Positions 1 through 11,489 of a stretch of DNA of 64,000 bases are shown one piece after another; the stretch's first letter is position 1, and each line of letters starts with the position of its first letter. The notes under the pieces are model-generated. The model was given only the letters and a program-made list of their open reading frames with translations, was not told the DNA's origin and did not search any database. The translations under genes and the position numbers were made by a program. The stretch is from Polyporus tsugae (taxonomy: Eukaryota > Basidiomycota > Agaricomycetes > Polyporales > Polyporaceae): contig JAHRBS010000005.1 in NCBI GenBank assembly GCA_024305745.1, positions 248,001-312,000 of the forward strand, given 5' to 3'.

Positions 1-1223
1 GACTTCGGAGCTCTTCGGAGCATGAACGGCCAGGAGCCCAGCGGCGACGGTCGAAGGAAGAGAGGGAAGAGAATAAGGAGGCGCAGCTGCTGAACGTGCT
101 CGCTTGATTCCTCAGGCCTCAGCTCTTTGCCGTCTCCGAACTGTTTCGATGGTTCGTCCTCTCTCAGCGCGGCATCTTGTGTGATTAGTGTTGATCGCTT
201 GTGTGCTCGCAGGTCTTGTCATCCGCACTGATGACTCGGACCTGATGCGAGCGATTAGGAACGCTGACATCCGCTGGATGCCAATCTCCGCCTCCTGATT
301 TTCGCGGCGGTACGTTAACGTGGTACTTTCTGCTGTGTAACTTTTGATGACCGTCTTGTGCAGGGGGGGGACAGAACTTCAAGCTGTTATGGAGCATAGC
401 CAGGGTGTGGTAGTAGTAGGAGCCCTCGTGGGATCCAGTGCGCAATGTTTGTTCCGAGAGTGAGCGCATGGAGTGAGAACATGAGGACTCACGGTACCGG
501 GTGCTGGCTTATGGCAGATGGCGATAAGACGCACGCCGTGTCAGTAAACGTCATTGAAATGGCGGCGGCGCTCTTTTGATTGAGGAATACATTGGCCATG
601 AGCCTGAGCTTCAGGAGAACAGTCTCTGAAGCCGCTGTACAAGGCTACGGGTGTGTCTGAGGGGGAAGTTGGCTAACTTTGACTGAATGGGCGGCGTCCG
701 AGTCGAATCGGTGGCAAGGCGGAGGAGAGCATCGCCACGGGTATCTGAGATCAACGGTGCGCACCAGAGCCTGCGAGAGAGAGTCACTTCCACGCGGGTT
801 GCTTCCTCCCACCTCGCTCCCTCCTGGACCCCAACGATAGCCTGTGAGAAACGGCAGGAGTCTGTCCTGATATGATGTGTCCCACTCCAGCCTGTCCGGG
901 CCACGCTCGACCCCTTCCCATACTCTTCCCGGATGTCCAGAAAATGTATTCGCATCCACCTCGGATTCTCCCCGCAGTTAAAAGGACTTCGGGCTTTCCC
1001 TGGAGTCATGACTGCGCCCTTCATAGAGATAATCTCAATTCGTCCCGCGCCAGCCAGTAGGCTCGTGGGCCACTCTATTTACTTCCCTGAGCCTCTCCCT
1101 GATTCTCTTATCATCCGATTCCCCCTGCCCCTTCCTCTCCCCTCCCCCCGCATCGTGCGTCGACGTCTGCCACCTCCCCGCACGCTACGTTAACGGCCCG
1201 GCCACAGCTCACGCGATACGATC
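1..1223. other. no recognisable gene
   Basis: About 1.2 kb without a gene I can support. Short open frames exist on both strands (for example 645-959 and 611-1024 on the minus strand), but none shows a family motif and none joins through convincing splice sites. The right part, about 1040-1223, is pyrimidine-rich and runs up to the ATG at 1224, so it probably holds the promoter and 5' UTR of the TmpA-like gene. Confidence 0.4.
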
Positions 1224-3502
1224 ATGCCTCAGTCTGAGTTCTTGGACGACCCCGAGAAAGCTCTTTTGGACACCCTCACACCCCTCCCAGTCCTCCCTGT
1301 GTCGTCCAAGGCCGTCATCCAGGATGCTGCCGTCGGCCTCGCTGCCCAATCCGGGAACGATGCAAGACCGGATCTCGCCCTCGCAATGGCAAAGAAGGAC
1401 CCGGCCTCCTCGAACAAGCCAAAACGACGAATAAGCAGATGGATCCGCCTCCAGCTTTGGTTCAACACCTACCGGTAAGTCGCCAATCAAAGATCGCACG
1501 GACAATACTCACCTATTTCAAGCAAATTCTTCACGCTCGTGATGTCGTTCAACGGAGTTGGGCTGCTACTTGCCGCTCTCAACATCTGGACGTATCCCCG
1601 ACGATACACCGGTGCTTTTATCCTCGGCAATCTGCTCTTTGCCATCCTCATGCGCAATGAGCTCTTCGGACGGCTGCTCTATTTGTTTGTCAACAAGGCG
1701 TTCGCCAAGGTGAGTCCATAATTCGTACGAGAGATCCCTCGCTCATATTATGAACATGAATATTTCCAGTGGACACCTCTGTGGTGGAGGCTCAGCTGCA
1801 CGTCCATCCTTCAGCACCTAGGTGGCATTCACTCAGGCTGCGCAACGTCCGGCTTCCTATGGCTCATATTCCGCGTCACCCTTATCTTCATCGACCACAA
1901 GGACAACCACGACGCGGTCCTGATCATGGGCGTCGTCACCAACCTCGCCGTCTCGATCAGCATCCTGAGCGCGTTCCCTTGGGTCCGGAATACGCACCAC
2001 AAGTACGTGCTCACAATCTCCGCCACTTCCCTCGACGGGTTCTCACACACCCCCCACCAGCGTTTTTGAGAGGCACCATCGTTTCATCGGCTGGTGAGTA
2101 CCGTCTTCCCGATCCGGCGAGTAAGCGCCCCACGTACTCACACTCGTCGACCGAAGGCTTGGTCTTCTCTCAAGTAGGTATTCGTTTCTTGCCGTGCCAT
2201 ATCCGGTGGGGTGGTTCGCTCGCACACTTCGTCCGGGAACCTTCTCTCAGCGGGCCCGTACCAACCCAGCCCGCTCCCCAATCCCCATCCAATCTGCTGT
2301 TTGGACGCTGCGATGCTGACGTCCGTGTGCTCCTTTTCATAGCGTGGGTTTTTGTCGTCCTCGGGGACAGTTACGACCTCGATACGCACTCTTGGAACCC
2401 GGACGGCATGCGTGTCATTCGCCAGCAGGACTTTTGGTATACGTTCGGCATGACGGTGTTGTATGTGTTTTTCCAGCAACCTCTGCGGACTCACATAACG
2501 GGCATTACACTCACATCTCACACTAATTGTAGCATCCTGATCCCGTGGTTTACGGTGCGAGAAGTCAAGGTCGACATTGAAGTGGTGAGTGTTCCCTTAC
2601 AAACTCGGCATAGCGCCTCAGAGCTGACCTTCTTCTCTCCGCCTTCTGCAGCCGTCGCCGAAGGTGGCGATCTTGCGTTTTGAGCGGGGTATGCAGCAGG
2701 GCCTCCTCTCCCGTGTATCGCGCTCCTCGATCATGGAGTACCACGCCTTTGGGATCATCTCGTGAGTAGTCATCCTGCCGAATCCCGAGTGGAGAGGTGC
2801 GCCGAGCTCAGACGGCGGTCGATGCGCTCGCGTTTTTCAGAGAGGGAACACATGCCAAGTACCACTACCTCATCTGCGGCGTGCAAGGCGACTTCACGAG
2901 GTCGCTGGTGAACGATCCTCCTACGCACGTTTGGACGCGGCAGCTCAAGGTGAGTGGGTCGAGGTCTCGTACGGACGATCGTTGCTGATCCGTCCCTGCC
3001 CTCGCAGTTTTCGGGAGTATCGCACACGTCCACCTTGTACAAGAGAGGTATTCGCGTCTGCACCGGCACCGGCATCGGAGTCGCGCTTTCTACATGTCTC
3101 CAGGTACGAACTACTAGGCGTACCTTTCTTTTAGTGGGAAAAAAGCTTACCTCTCCCGCCAGAATCCCGACTGGTGAGTAACGCCGTCTTGTCGAGTATC
3201 GAGCAAGCTAGAGAGGCACGCCGCTGCATTCGCTTCCCCGTTCGCTCTCTCTTCCGGCGATTGCGTGATCTATGTCGAGTCTGACGCTGACTGCGGTGGT
3301 GCTTCTCGTAGGTATCTGATCTGGATCGGGTCGGAGCAAGACAAGACCTTCGGTCCCACCATTTCCGGCCTCATCCACAAGCACATCCAGCCGGAGCGGA
3401 TGCTCATCTGGGACTCGAAAGCGCGAGGTGCGTGTCGCTCCCTTCCCGTATCTCCACCTCGTCTCTTCTCACTCCAGCTGCGAACTCACCACCGCTCCCG
3501 CA

Positions 3503-3541
<39 letters not shown>

Positions 3542-3773
3542 CCAGGCGGCCGGCCGGACGTGATGCAGCTCATCAAGGACAAGTACCGATCCTGGGGCGC
3601 GGAGGTCGTGTTCATCACCTCCAACTGGGCCGGGAACAAGGAGATCGTGGAGGGCTGCAAGGCGGCGGGGATCCCAGCATTCGTACGTGCCTCTCTCTCA
3701 ATCTCATGCCGCGGGCCGTCGCAACCCGCTTCTCACCGTCCCTACACCACAGGGCACGCTATGGGATTTCTGA
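1224..3773 (+). CDS. TmpA-like integral membrane flavoprotein/oxidoreductase
   Basis: Fourteen exons join to 496 aa: 1224-1474, 1523-1709, 1770-2002, 2061-2093, 2157-2173, 2343-2460, 2533-2584, 2652-2761, 2841-2949, 3008-3103, 3163-3173, 3312-3427, 3546-3682, 3753-3773. All introns are GT...AG and the frame closes exactly. About six hydrophobic segments fill residues 85-290. The motifs GGIHSG and FERHHRFIGW resemble the paired histidines of ferric-reductase-type haem membrane domains. The C-terminal half has a nucleotide-binding GTGIG and ends in GTLWDF. This layout matches the TmpA family; Aspergillus nidulans TmpA is a putative membrane flavoprotein controlling asexual development. The role here is inferred from family only. 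Two exons are tiny (17 and 11 nt), but both are needed to restore the conserved GWLGLLSTW and NPDWYLIW stretches. The product is unlikely to be a complete NADPH oxidase. Confidence 0.87.
3505..3538 (+). repeat. (CT)17 microsatellite in intron
   Basis: Seventeen CT units lie directly before the 3' splice site of the intron 3428-3545 of the TmpA-like gene. They extend its polypyrimidine tract. Length variation here is likely between strains. Confidence 0.95.
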
Positions 3774-4534
3774 ACGTCTCCACGACCGGGCAGCGTTTTC
3801 CCGCCTCCCAGCCAGCGCAGCGGGAGGGCTCCCACTGGCAGTAGTAGCCTGAACGCAGTGTGCAGTATAATTAGAACATGGTGTGTGCGACGCAGAGACC
3901 GCCATGCCCGCCCGCAGGTTTCTCCCCCACCCACACACACATCCGTTGCTCAGCCTACCTCTGCTGCTAGTCGCATCATCACCTAATGGCAGCACATTCT
4001 AGCGTGCCCGGGCTGCGCCTTGTTTTCTTGCCACTCCCACTACGCCCAGCGCCGCTACACGTACTACCATCCGCGCACACGTATTTTATTGTCTCGGCCC
4101 CACGCAATTCCCGGTATCCATACTTTAGATATTTCTCCATGATCAACCGTACCCTCCCATGATCACGATTCCCTCCTCCCGCCTGACACGGACTGTGGTG
4201 CACGCGAGCACCAGTCAATGTGTCGGGCAGTATGTATTGTAGCGCCAGCCCAGGATCCTTAGTACCACTTCATTATCAACTACGCTCGACTTCAAGCTAC
4301 CAGTACTTCTGGGCACACGCTCGGAGCAGGATCCGGTTTTTGTGTCTGCGCGCAAGTACTTAGTGTGGCCGTCGCGCATCATGGTGAATGCAGGGTAGTA
4401 TCAACCATGTCGCACGGAGGTTACCGACCCAACCGCGTTGGGCCGAGGTCCCGAGGATGAGTGGGGAACAATTCTCATTAAAAGGCTTGAGCAACGGCTC
4501 TATCATCTAGAAACCTGGCCAACGATGAGCTATG
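3774..4534. other. intergenic, no gene seen
   Basis: This stretch separates the 3' end of the TmpA-like gene from the 3' end of the broken minus-strand gene (convergent). I see no coding motif, RNA gene or clear repeat in it. Confidence 0.5.
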
Positions 4535-6604
4535 TCAAGTCGCCGTATTTACTAGGGGAACCATGTGCGGGACTAGTATCGGTGCTCGTCCCGCCATATC
4601 GAAGAATTTCCGTACATAGAACGAAGCCAGCAGAAACTCCATCGCCTCTATCTCAGCGGCGGAATGCGATGCCTGCAAAAGTCCCGAGTCCTTGATAGCC
4701 TTTGGACACAGTGGCCAACGCATGACGACCCCGCGGAGCACATTCAACGATTGGACTCTGCGATGGAGTGTAGAAGAGAAGAAGCCAGTAGAATCGGGAC
4801 CACTGGGTAGGCTCGGAACGGCGAACAGGCTCTGCGAAGGAAACGCTTGCCCTAAGAACGCCTCCCTAGCTGCTTCCTCCAGGTGTGAGGTTGGAATGGG
4901 GCGGAGGAAGCGATCGAGCGCCAGGAGCTCGTACCGGAAGCCGAGCTCGAACATCTCCCATACGACGAGCGGGCCAACGTCCAGCGCGTCCACGGCCGAA
5001 AGACTGCGCCGGTGCCAGCGCACCTCGCCGTCCGCAGAACCGGCAGCATTAATATTGAACTCCTCGGCGGGAAAAACGCGCCCGAAGACTTGCGTGATGT
5101 CGAAGCGACGCTTTGACTCGGACTCGGGCCCCTCCCCCGGCACGCCGCCGTCCAGGAAATCCTCCAGCACCGCGTCGGCACCTTGACCGCGTCGCCGCTC
5201 GGCATTTGCAGCATGTAGAGCCACACCGGTTGCGCGCGTAGCCAGTTGAGGACGGAGCGCTGCACGCGTTCCGGGTCCTGGTGTTCGAGGAGGAGCGCGC
5301 GGGGTTCGGGAATCCAGTAACCCCAGATCTGCTCCGCCCCGGGCCGTCCTTTCGACTTCCTGACTCTCTTCGCGAAAGTTTGCATCGCACGTTCCCAGCT
5401 CGGCAACTTTGGAGGCATCCAGGGATGGTCGATGTCGATGAACGGGTCACGATCGAGGGGATGAGAAGGATGCGCTGCTCCACCGATGTGAGAAACACAA
5501 CCTGGACAGTTACTAAATAGTAGATAACTACTCACATGGGGGTGCTCGATATTTCTCCTTGGTTTTCCTACGAGACCGGCCTGAGGAAGGGGGCAGAATG
5601 TAAGACGCCATGTGTGGCGTGGGGGATCTGGAACGGTCAGAATCGAAAGCAGGGTACACTTCGTGGTAGGGCATAGGAAGGTAGTCATGCTCTTCGTACA
5701 GGAACAACGTTGGGGCCGGAGCGATATCTCTGTATGTATGACAACCTCGGAACATGACTTCCATGTGAGATTCCCCGGCCAAACCCTGGTAGACCGGTTC
5801 AAGTTGCTCGCCCAAGAAGTACTCGCGGCAGAGACTTTCTGGCATCTGTCGAGAAACGAAGGTCGCCACGCGATTACGAGGAGTCATCATGTAGGAAGCG
5901 CGGACGAGCCAAATCGGAATGCCCAGTTCAAAAAGCCTTTGTACGACAATGGGATTCGCCGTCCATGCACCCATTAGGTCTTCTCGGGCAGGAGGGGAGT
6001 TGTGGGGAGGCGCGCGTCCGACGATGTCGTCGTAGTCCATAAAAGCGAGACACAAGAGCCAGTAACGCTGGAGCTCCGCGACCCACAATACCTGATCGCG
6101 ATAGGTCGCCGAGATGAGCTGGAGACGCTGCCAAGTCTGTCGCATGAATACCTCATATGACAGGAGAGTGGACGGATCTGCAGCCGAGTGAGGGGCGAAG
6201 CAACCTAGAGGAGGAACGTATCCCTGCGCTCAGGCAGACATCTCTGCGACGAGAGGTTCCATAGGACAGAGGGAGTCTTCTGTCAGATGTCCGAAGCCAT
6301 GGATCGGCGTGTTAGGGAGTGAATGGAAGTTGTGTTTGGTAGGGAAAGCCCACATAGGAGCATGTGGGTGAGAAGGAGGCACGCGCTTGGGAATGGCCGC
6401 GAGGTATGGATATCGTTCGGTATAAACTTGTGGCCATCGGATTGGGTCAAGCACACCGTATCCTCCGTCGGCACGTAGGTGGACGGATACAATGCCCTGA
6501 ATGATATCTGGAATGTATGTCACGTTAGGACTCATGACAATAAAACCCCCCTGCGGGTCACTGATGGCTGCCCGCGACCAGCCCGTCAAAAGGGCCAACC
6601 GTCT
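4535..6604 (-). pseudogene. broken member of a large uncharacterised Agaricomycete protein family
   Basis: Read leftwards, a single coding trace runs from about 6604 to 4535, with one intron (5535-5502). Recognisable family signatures are the LLSYEVFMRQTWQRLQ region (about 6120-6170), LQRYWLLCLAFMDYDD, NWLRAQPVWLYMLQ (about 5210-5250) and WEMFELGFRYELLALDRFL (about 4900-4960). Such proteins are common in polypores and their function is unknown. Two lesions break it. An in-frame TGA at 6230-6232 is followed immediately, in the same frame, by conserved coding sequence. Near 5188-5191 the frame shifts by one base inside a G run: the upstream frame ends ...PSGDAVK and the downstream one resumes ADAVLEDFL. 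The start was not found; an upstream exon probably ends before 6604. Either lesion alone could be a sequencing error; both together suggest a recent pseudogene. Confidence 0.65.
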
Positions 6605-7300
6605 TAATATCTAGATATTCGTTGAGTCAGCGATACTCTGCGCCACTATTCAATGGTAATGAGAACATACCAGTCAGGCGAGACAAATTTTCGGCGATGG
6701 ATGAGTGAAAAGTCATGAAAAATGACGGGAAGGGGAGCAGGGACGCCAAGTCAACTGCCGGGCCGTTCCACAACGAATGCCCCTGGAGGCTAATATAGGT
6801 ACGAGGAGGAGAGAAGGAGCTCTCAGCGTCCTTTCGAACACACTTCCCACATCCAAGTTACTTGTTGTGAGAGTTGCTTCGAGTCTGAGGAGCTGGTGGT
6901 GGACAAACCTCAGTCGACTGGGATTCAGTTCCTCTACCTCACTGTCAGTGTGACGTGGCTGTACCGCCATCCGCCAGCGTCTACATTTCAACCAATCAGG
7001 CGCTCAAGCGCTCAAGCTTGTAATCCTCCCTCGCCTGAGTCCTCGTCGCCTCACGAGTACTACGTCGAGTAGGCAAAGTTCATGTGGGACTTAGTGAGAA
7101 CTTATACCCAAGTGGAAGAATACAGGTAGGCAGCAGAGGACGACCCCGACCGAGGTCGTATACAGGTCGCACTCGCCCTAAGATAGTATCCGCCGTGACG
7201 TTGAACAAATCGATTATCCCAGTCGTTGCTGATAGCCTGATAGTCATACACGTTTCTAACGATACAATGCCTCGGATCTCGGGTCTCAGGTCATGCCCCA
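6605..7300. other. intergenic, no gene seen
   Basis: This probably holds the promoter and first exon of the broken gene at 4.5-6.6 kb and the 3' flank of the MYND gene. No motif or repeat was recognised. Confidence 0.4.
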
Positions 7301-9942
7301 TCAAGTCGGATTTTTGCCCTGTAAAGAAGATGCGTCCTTACACGAACGCTTGTGCTCGCGCCAGTGGAGGGTCTGGCACTGCGGATCGCAATACCTGTCG
7401 CGAGGGATCAGCATCTCTGTAGTAGTTCGAAGCGAAGCGGGATCTGTCCGCACCGCGCTTTGCCACAGCCGCTGCACTTCCGCAAGATCGCGCTCGGATT
7501 CGTGCACCACGAGCACCGGTACAACTGCGTGTTCTCGTTGAGAATCGAGTCTAGCTTCCGCCAGTGCTCCCGTTCCTCTGCGGACGGCCCCGGCGAGTCC
7601 TTGTTCCCTCCCTTGAGTCCGGTTATACGATCGAGGAAGGCAGCCCAGTCCTTGTATGCGCCGCTCGTCCAGTGCTCGAGTATCCGTTGACGGGTGAGGT
7701 AAATGTCTGTCTTCAACAAGCGGAACCCAAGGAAGTCCATGAAGCGATAAGAGTTGCGCAACTTGTCGAGCAGGGGCTACAAATAGCGGCGACGAAAGAT
7801 CAGCTCCCCAGTGAATCCGACAGGTGAACAGACGTACTGCAAATTCCTCGAGGCTGTCGTCGAGCTCTGGCCCCCGCAGGACGATCGTGACGACCATGTA
7901 CCAGTCGATAACGTACGTCATCTGTCGCGCATCCGGAGCCGACGTCTCGATGAAAGTCTTCGCGTCCTCCGCCGCCGATTCCAAGTACGCCAGTGCCTGC
8001 GCCTTCCTGTCCTCCTTGGGCTCCAGCTCTCTCGTACACAGCAGCCTCATTCCCTCCTCGCCAGCATGCTCCACGGCGCACCAGAGCATCCGGCGTCGTA
8101 AATAAGGCGTCAGATCCTTGCACTTCAGACCCTTCTTCGCCGCCTGAAGCCCGTAGAGCAGCTTGTTCGTCTGCAGGGTGATCGCATAGTGCGCAAACGC
8201 GACGTCCGGGTTGCGCGCGACAGCGCGTTCCGCCAGCGCCAGCGTCTCCTTGCGCCGCAGCGTGAGGAGGTACTTGAGCTCGAGTACGTCCGCCAGGTCC
8301 AAGTTCGCCGCGCCCCCTTGTTCCCGGAACACCGTCGCACAGTAGTGCATGGCGTCGATCCACTGCTTGAACGGCACGTCCTCGCTCTTGATGAACGCCT
8401 CGGGGTCGCAGACGAGCTCGCTCTCCTGCGCTAGACCGGCGAGCCGGACACCGAGAGCACGGAGGTCGCGGTCCTTCTCGAAAGTGCGCATCGCGCTCAT
8501 GATGTCCGTCCCGCACCGTACCTTCACGAGGGTCTCACAGTTCTCGATGCCGTGGTCACGCATGATGCCCAGCAGGTCCGGCGGGAGCTCAGTGAGGGCC
8601 ACCTCGAGGTTGTCGGCGCGAGGAAGGCGGGCGTGGACCATCGGATTGGCGTCGTCGCCCTCCGATTCCGATTCAAGGCGCGCTATGCGCAGGAGCATAG
8701 CTGCGCCTATGGACCGCGCGCTGAGGTTCGTGCTACGCGTGAGGGAGGTGAAGAACGGCAGCACGTCAGGGAGATATCTGCATTGCTCCCGGCACGTTGA
8801 CACGCAACTGCGGAGAAGGGGGATGAGGGCGATCTGGAGTATGTCGTCTGCGAGGTGCGCCGGGTGCTTGAACATATCCAGTACTGCGGACACAACTTCC
8901 GTCACCGCAACGTCGCTGCCCAGGTTGGGGCGAGCGGCCCAGAGTTCCTCAGATGTGAGGACCATAGGCGTAGTGTGTGCCAGGACCCTGAGAGCGTAGC
9001 CAGCAATCTTGCCGTTCCGTCGGTGCTTCTGGAGGACGGAGACGATCTGCGAGTTGTACCGGGCGATCTCGAAGTCTAGGGGAATGCCTTTCGCGGCTTT
9101 TGCCTCCTCCGGTTTGAACCAATCGAGGAAAATCACCACGAGATTGCCGGCGTTTTCGTCTCCCAAGAGCTTGACCAACTTGAGGAATAACCCTATCACG
9201 ATGTGACACGCAGTAAGTGGGACCGCGCATGCGACGGGATCCAGATGTTACCTGAGCGAAATAGCCTGTCCCTCAGTAGTTTATCGGCGCACATCTTGGA
9301 CCAGATAAAACAGATAGTGAGGGGCGGGCGAGGGTCGTCGATGGCAAGTGCGGTGGTGAAGTGGGCGTTCAGGCGGTGGTTGATGTCGTCGAAGCGGGCG
9401 TGCACTTTCTTCAGACCACTTCGTGTGTTGAGATCTGATATGGTGAAGTAAGTTTGAGTCAAGTCTTCAGTTGAATACATACCCGGAATGTCGAGATAGT
9501 TGGACAGGCGTTGAACCAGAATTTCGACCGGGTCAGGTGTGTTCCGATCGATGGTGAATCCGGAAAAGACAGAATCCGGGACGATTCGGAATTCGTCTAT
9601 GGGAATATCTATAAAGCGTATAAATGGAGGTAGGTCCATTCTCGCGTCGAGGTGTACGATTCTTCGGGCGGTGGTTGGGTATTGGCCGGGCTGTAATGGA
9701 AATACAGAGAGATCAACAAATCGACGAAGGGAAGTATACCGTAACCCGGAAGTATTAGTTTGAGAAGGTGCTGTCTGTGGCGATTGCCTGGGGGCGAGGG
9801 GAAGGTGGGCGAGAACAATAGGCAGGAGGGGGTGGTTCAAGTTTGAGAGCGCCTGGGAGTGAGGCACATCGGGGTTTGAATAGTCTGGTGGCGGAGTTGG
9901 CAACCCCTTGTCCCTTTCAAAGCGGCGCTTGCAAAATAGCAA
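7301..9942 (-). CDS. MYND-type zinc finger protein with a helical repeat-like body
   Basis: Five exons (9942-9483, 9434-9252, 9192-7838, 7776-7454, 7394-7301) give 804 aa with all phases consistent. The last two exons join to form a complete MYND finger at the very C terminus: CSWC, then CSGC, then YCDPQC, then H and C with the expected C-x2-C, C-x2-C, C-x3-C, x7-H-x3-C spacing. The intron 7453-7395 is required to bring YC next to CSGCGKAR. MYND fingers bind proline-rich partner peptides. The long middle exon is leucine- and alanine-rich and looks alpha-helical (armadillo or TPR-like), without a family I can name. C-terminal MYND proteins with unknown bodies are abundant in Agaricomycetes. 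The start is uncertain: the ATG at 9942 is the first in the open frame and lies only 115 bp from the divergent start at 10058. Confidence 0.75.
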
Positions 9943-10057
9943 CCACCAGCTGCAAATTCTGTCGCTGACCAGCAGCTACTTACCGCAAAGTGGGATCGTT
10001 CGCGCTGCATATTTGATCTCGTCTGGAGCCGCCGCGCACGTTCGGGAGCTGCCTTGA

Positions 10058-10590
10058 ATGGCCCCCAGCGAGCAAAGCGATCCCGGATCAGCCAGCAACG
10101 CAGATGTCGGGCCACTCCCTCCCTGGTTGTAAGTCTCGCACCGCTCTCCATACATCATTAACGTCCGTCCTAACCGTACACCAACAGTAGACGAAAGTTG
10201 ACGGTGCTCAGCGGGATTGGTGCGGGCACTGCCGACACCCTGCGCGTCGTCGTCCCCGAGGCGTCACCAGCTGACGACGCATCCAGTCCCACAAAAGCCG
10301 AAACGACGGCCAAGTTCACAGCAAATAGTGGCACTCGTACGCCTGAGAGGATCCCGCCATGGCGCGACCTGCAGCGCAAGGGCGCTTTCATTACCCCTGA
10401 CGACCCCGAGACGAAGAGAAAGACCCGTGACAAAATGCGGTTCAAGGTGCGCCGTGCGCAGAAACGGTGGAGAGAGAAGCAGGAAGCCATGACCAAGGAC
10501 ACGCGGCTCGAGTCACACGATGAAGACGATTCCGAAGCGGATGTCGAAGCGGTGGCGTCAATGCTCGTCGGCCCTTCTAACGACATTTAA
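10058..10590 (+). CDS. small charged hypothetical protein
   Basis: Two exons (10058-10128 and 10188-10590, intron GTAAGT...CAACAG) give 157 aa. The second exon alone has no ATG at its head, which is why the short first exon matters. The product is hydrophilic: an N-terminal serine/proline-rich part, a lysine/arginine-rich helix around residues 105-135 (RFKVRRAQKRWREKQ) and an acidic tail. It has no signal peptide or membrane segment. The basic helix could be a nuclear-localisation or nucleic-acid/ribosome-binding element. I do not recognise the family. It is divergent from the MYND gene with a very short shared 5' region. Confidence 0.6.
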
Positions 10591-11489
10591 CACTTCCTCG
10601 TCTTTGGGTACGGACGTTCTACCCCCTCGTGTGCTTACCACCCGCACTCAGTGTGGTATACATACAGATCGCGGACTAGGATTGCGAGGATCGGTTCCTG
10701 AAACCAGAAAAACCAGACGCGGGCGGATCGTGTGATGGATCCCCGTCGACGATGGATATGAACCGTAGCTAGCGGTTTAACGTTCAACGTATATAAATGA
10801 CGAAGCGTATCTGGATCCCAGGCAGGCAATGGGGCATTGTATGTGTTTGATACCAGATTGGATAGGTTCTTTAGTGGTCAGAAAGCCGCGGCATCCCATG
10901 GTTTAGGAACGTACACCTTCACTGAGCACTTCTCCGTGAAAGCATATGTATTGCTTCCTACGTATACGTTTTCGCAAATGTGAAGCACCGCGCTCAGGAT
11001 CTATATTGTCGTTTCCAACTTGGACGATCCGGAGAAAACGACGGCGCGGCGGCTGGCAATACCAACGCTACTGGCATCGATCGCCCAGCCTGCCTCCTCC
11101 AAACCAGTACTACACATACAGATGCCTCAAAACTGGGCCATGCATGAAATTTGCTACGAAAGTGACAGAGTACATTTCATGATGACGAAATGAACAGGAC
11201 GTTTGTGAGTTGCAGCTGGACATACGTGACTAGGTATGGTTGAGGTCCAATACTAAGGTATAAGATCACCCTGTTTTGGTTCAACATAATCTGAGCAGCG
11301 AATATATTGTACGTGAAAAACACACAAAACGTTCGGGGTCGAATCGGAGCATCAGGGGACTACGACCGAAATGTGAAGCTGCACGACGCCACGGAGAAGC
11401 GTCACGCCAACGTACAGCAACTGCCTACCGCGAGATCGCCCCAAACATCGCCAGCCCCCGTATGCGATGCGAGAGCACGCACGCTGAGC
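10591..11489. other. intergenic, no gene seen
   Basis: This lies between the 3' ends of the small charged protein gene and the first FunK1 gene. It is AT-richer than its neighbours. No coding motif or RNA gene was recognised. The outer limit of inverted-repeat homology appears to lie at or just inside its right end. Confidence 0.4.

Noticed and set aside
1769..2683. 304-codon open frame on the plus strand
   Set aside because: It reads through four introns of the TmpA-like gene in the wrong frame; the spliced model keeps family motifs across every junction.
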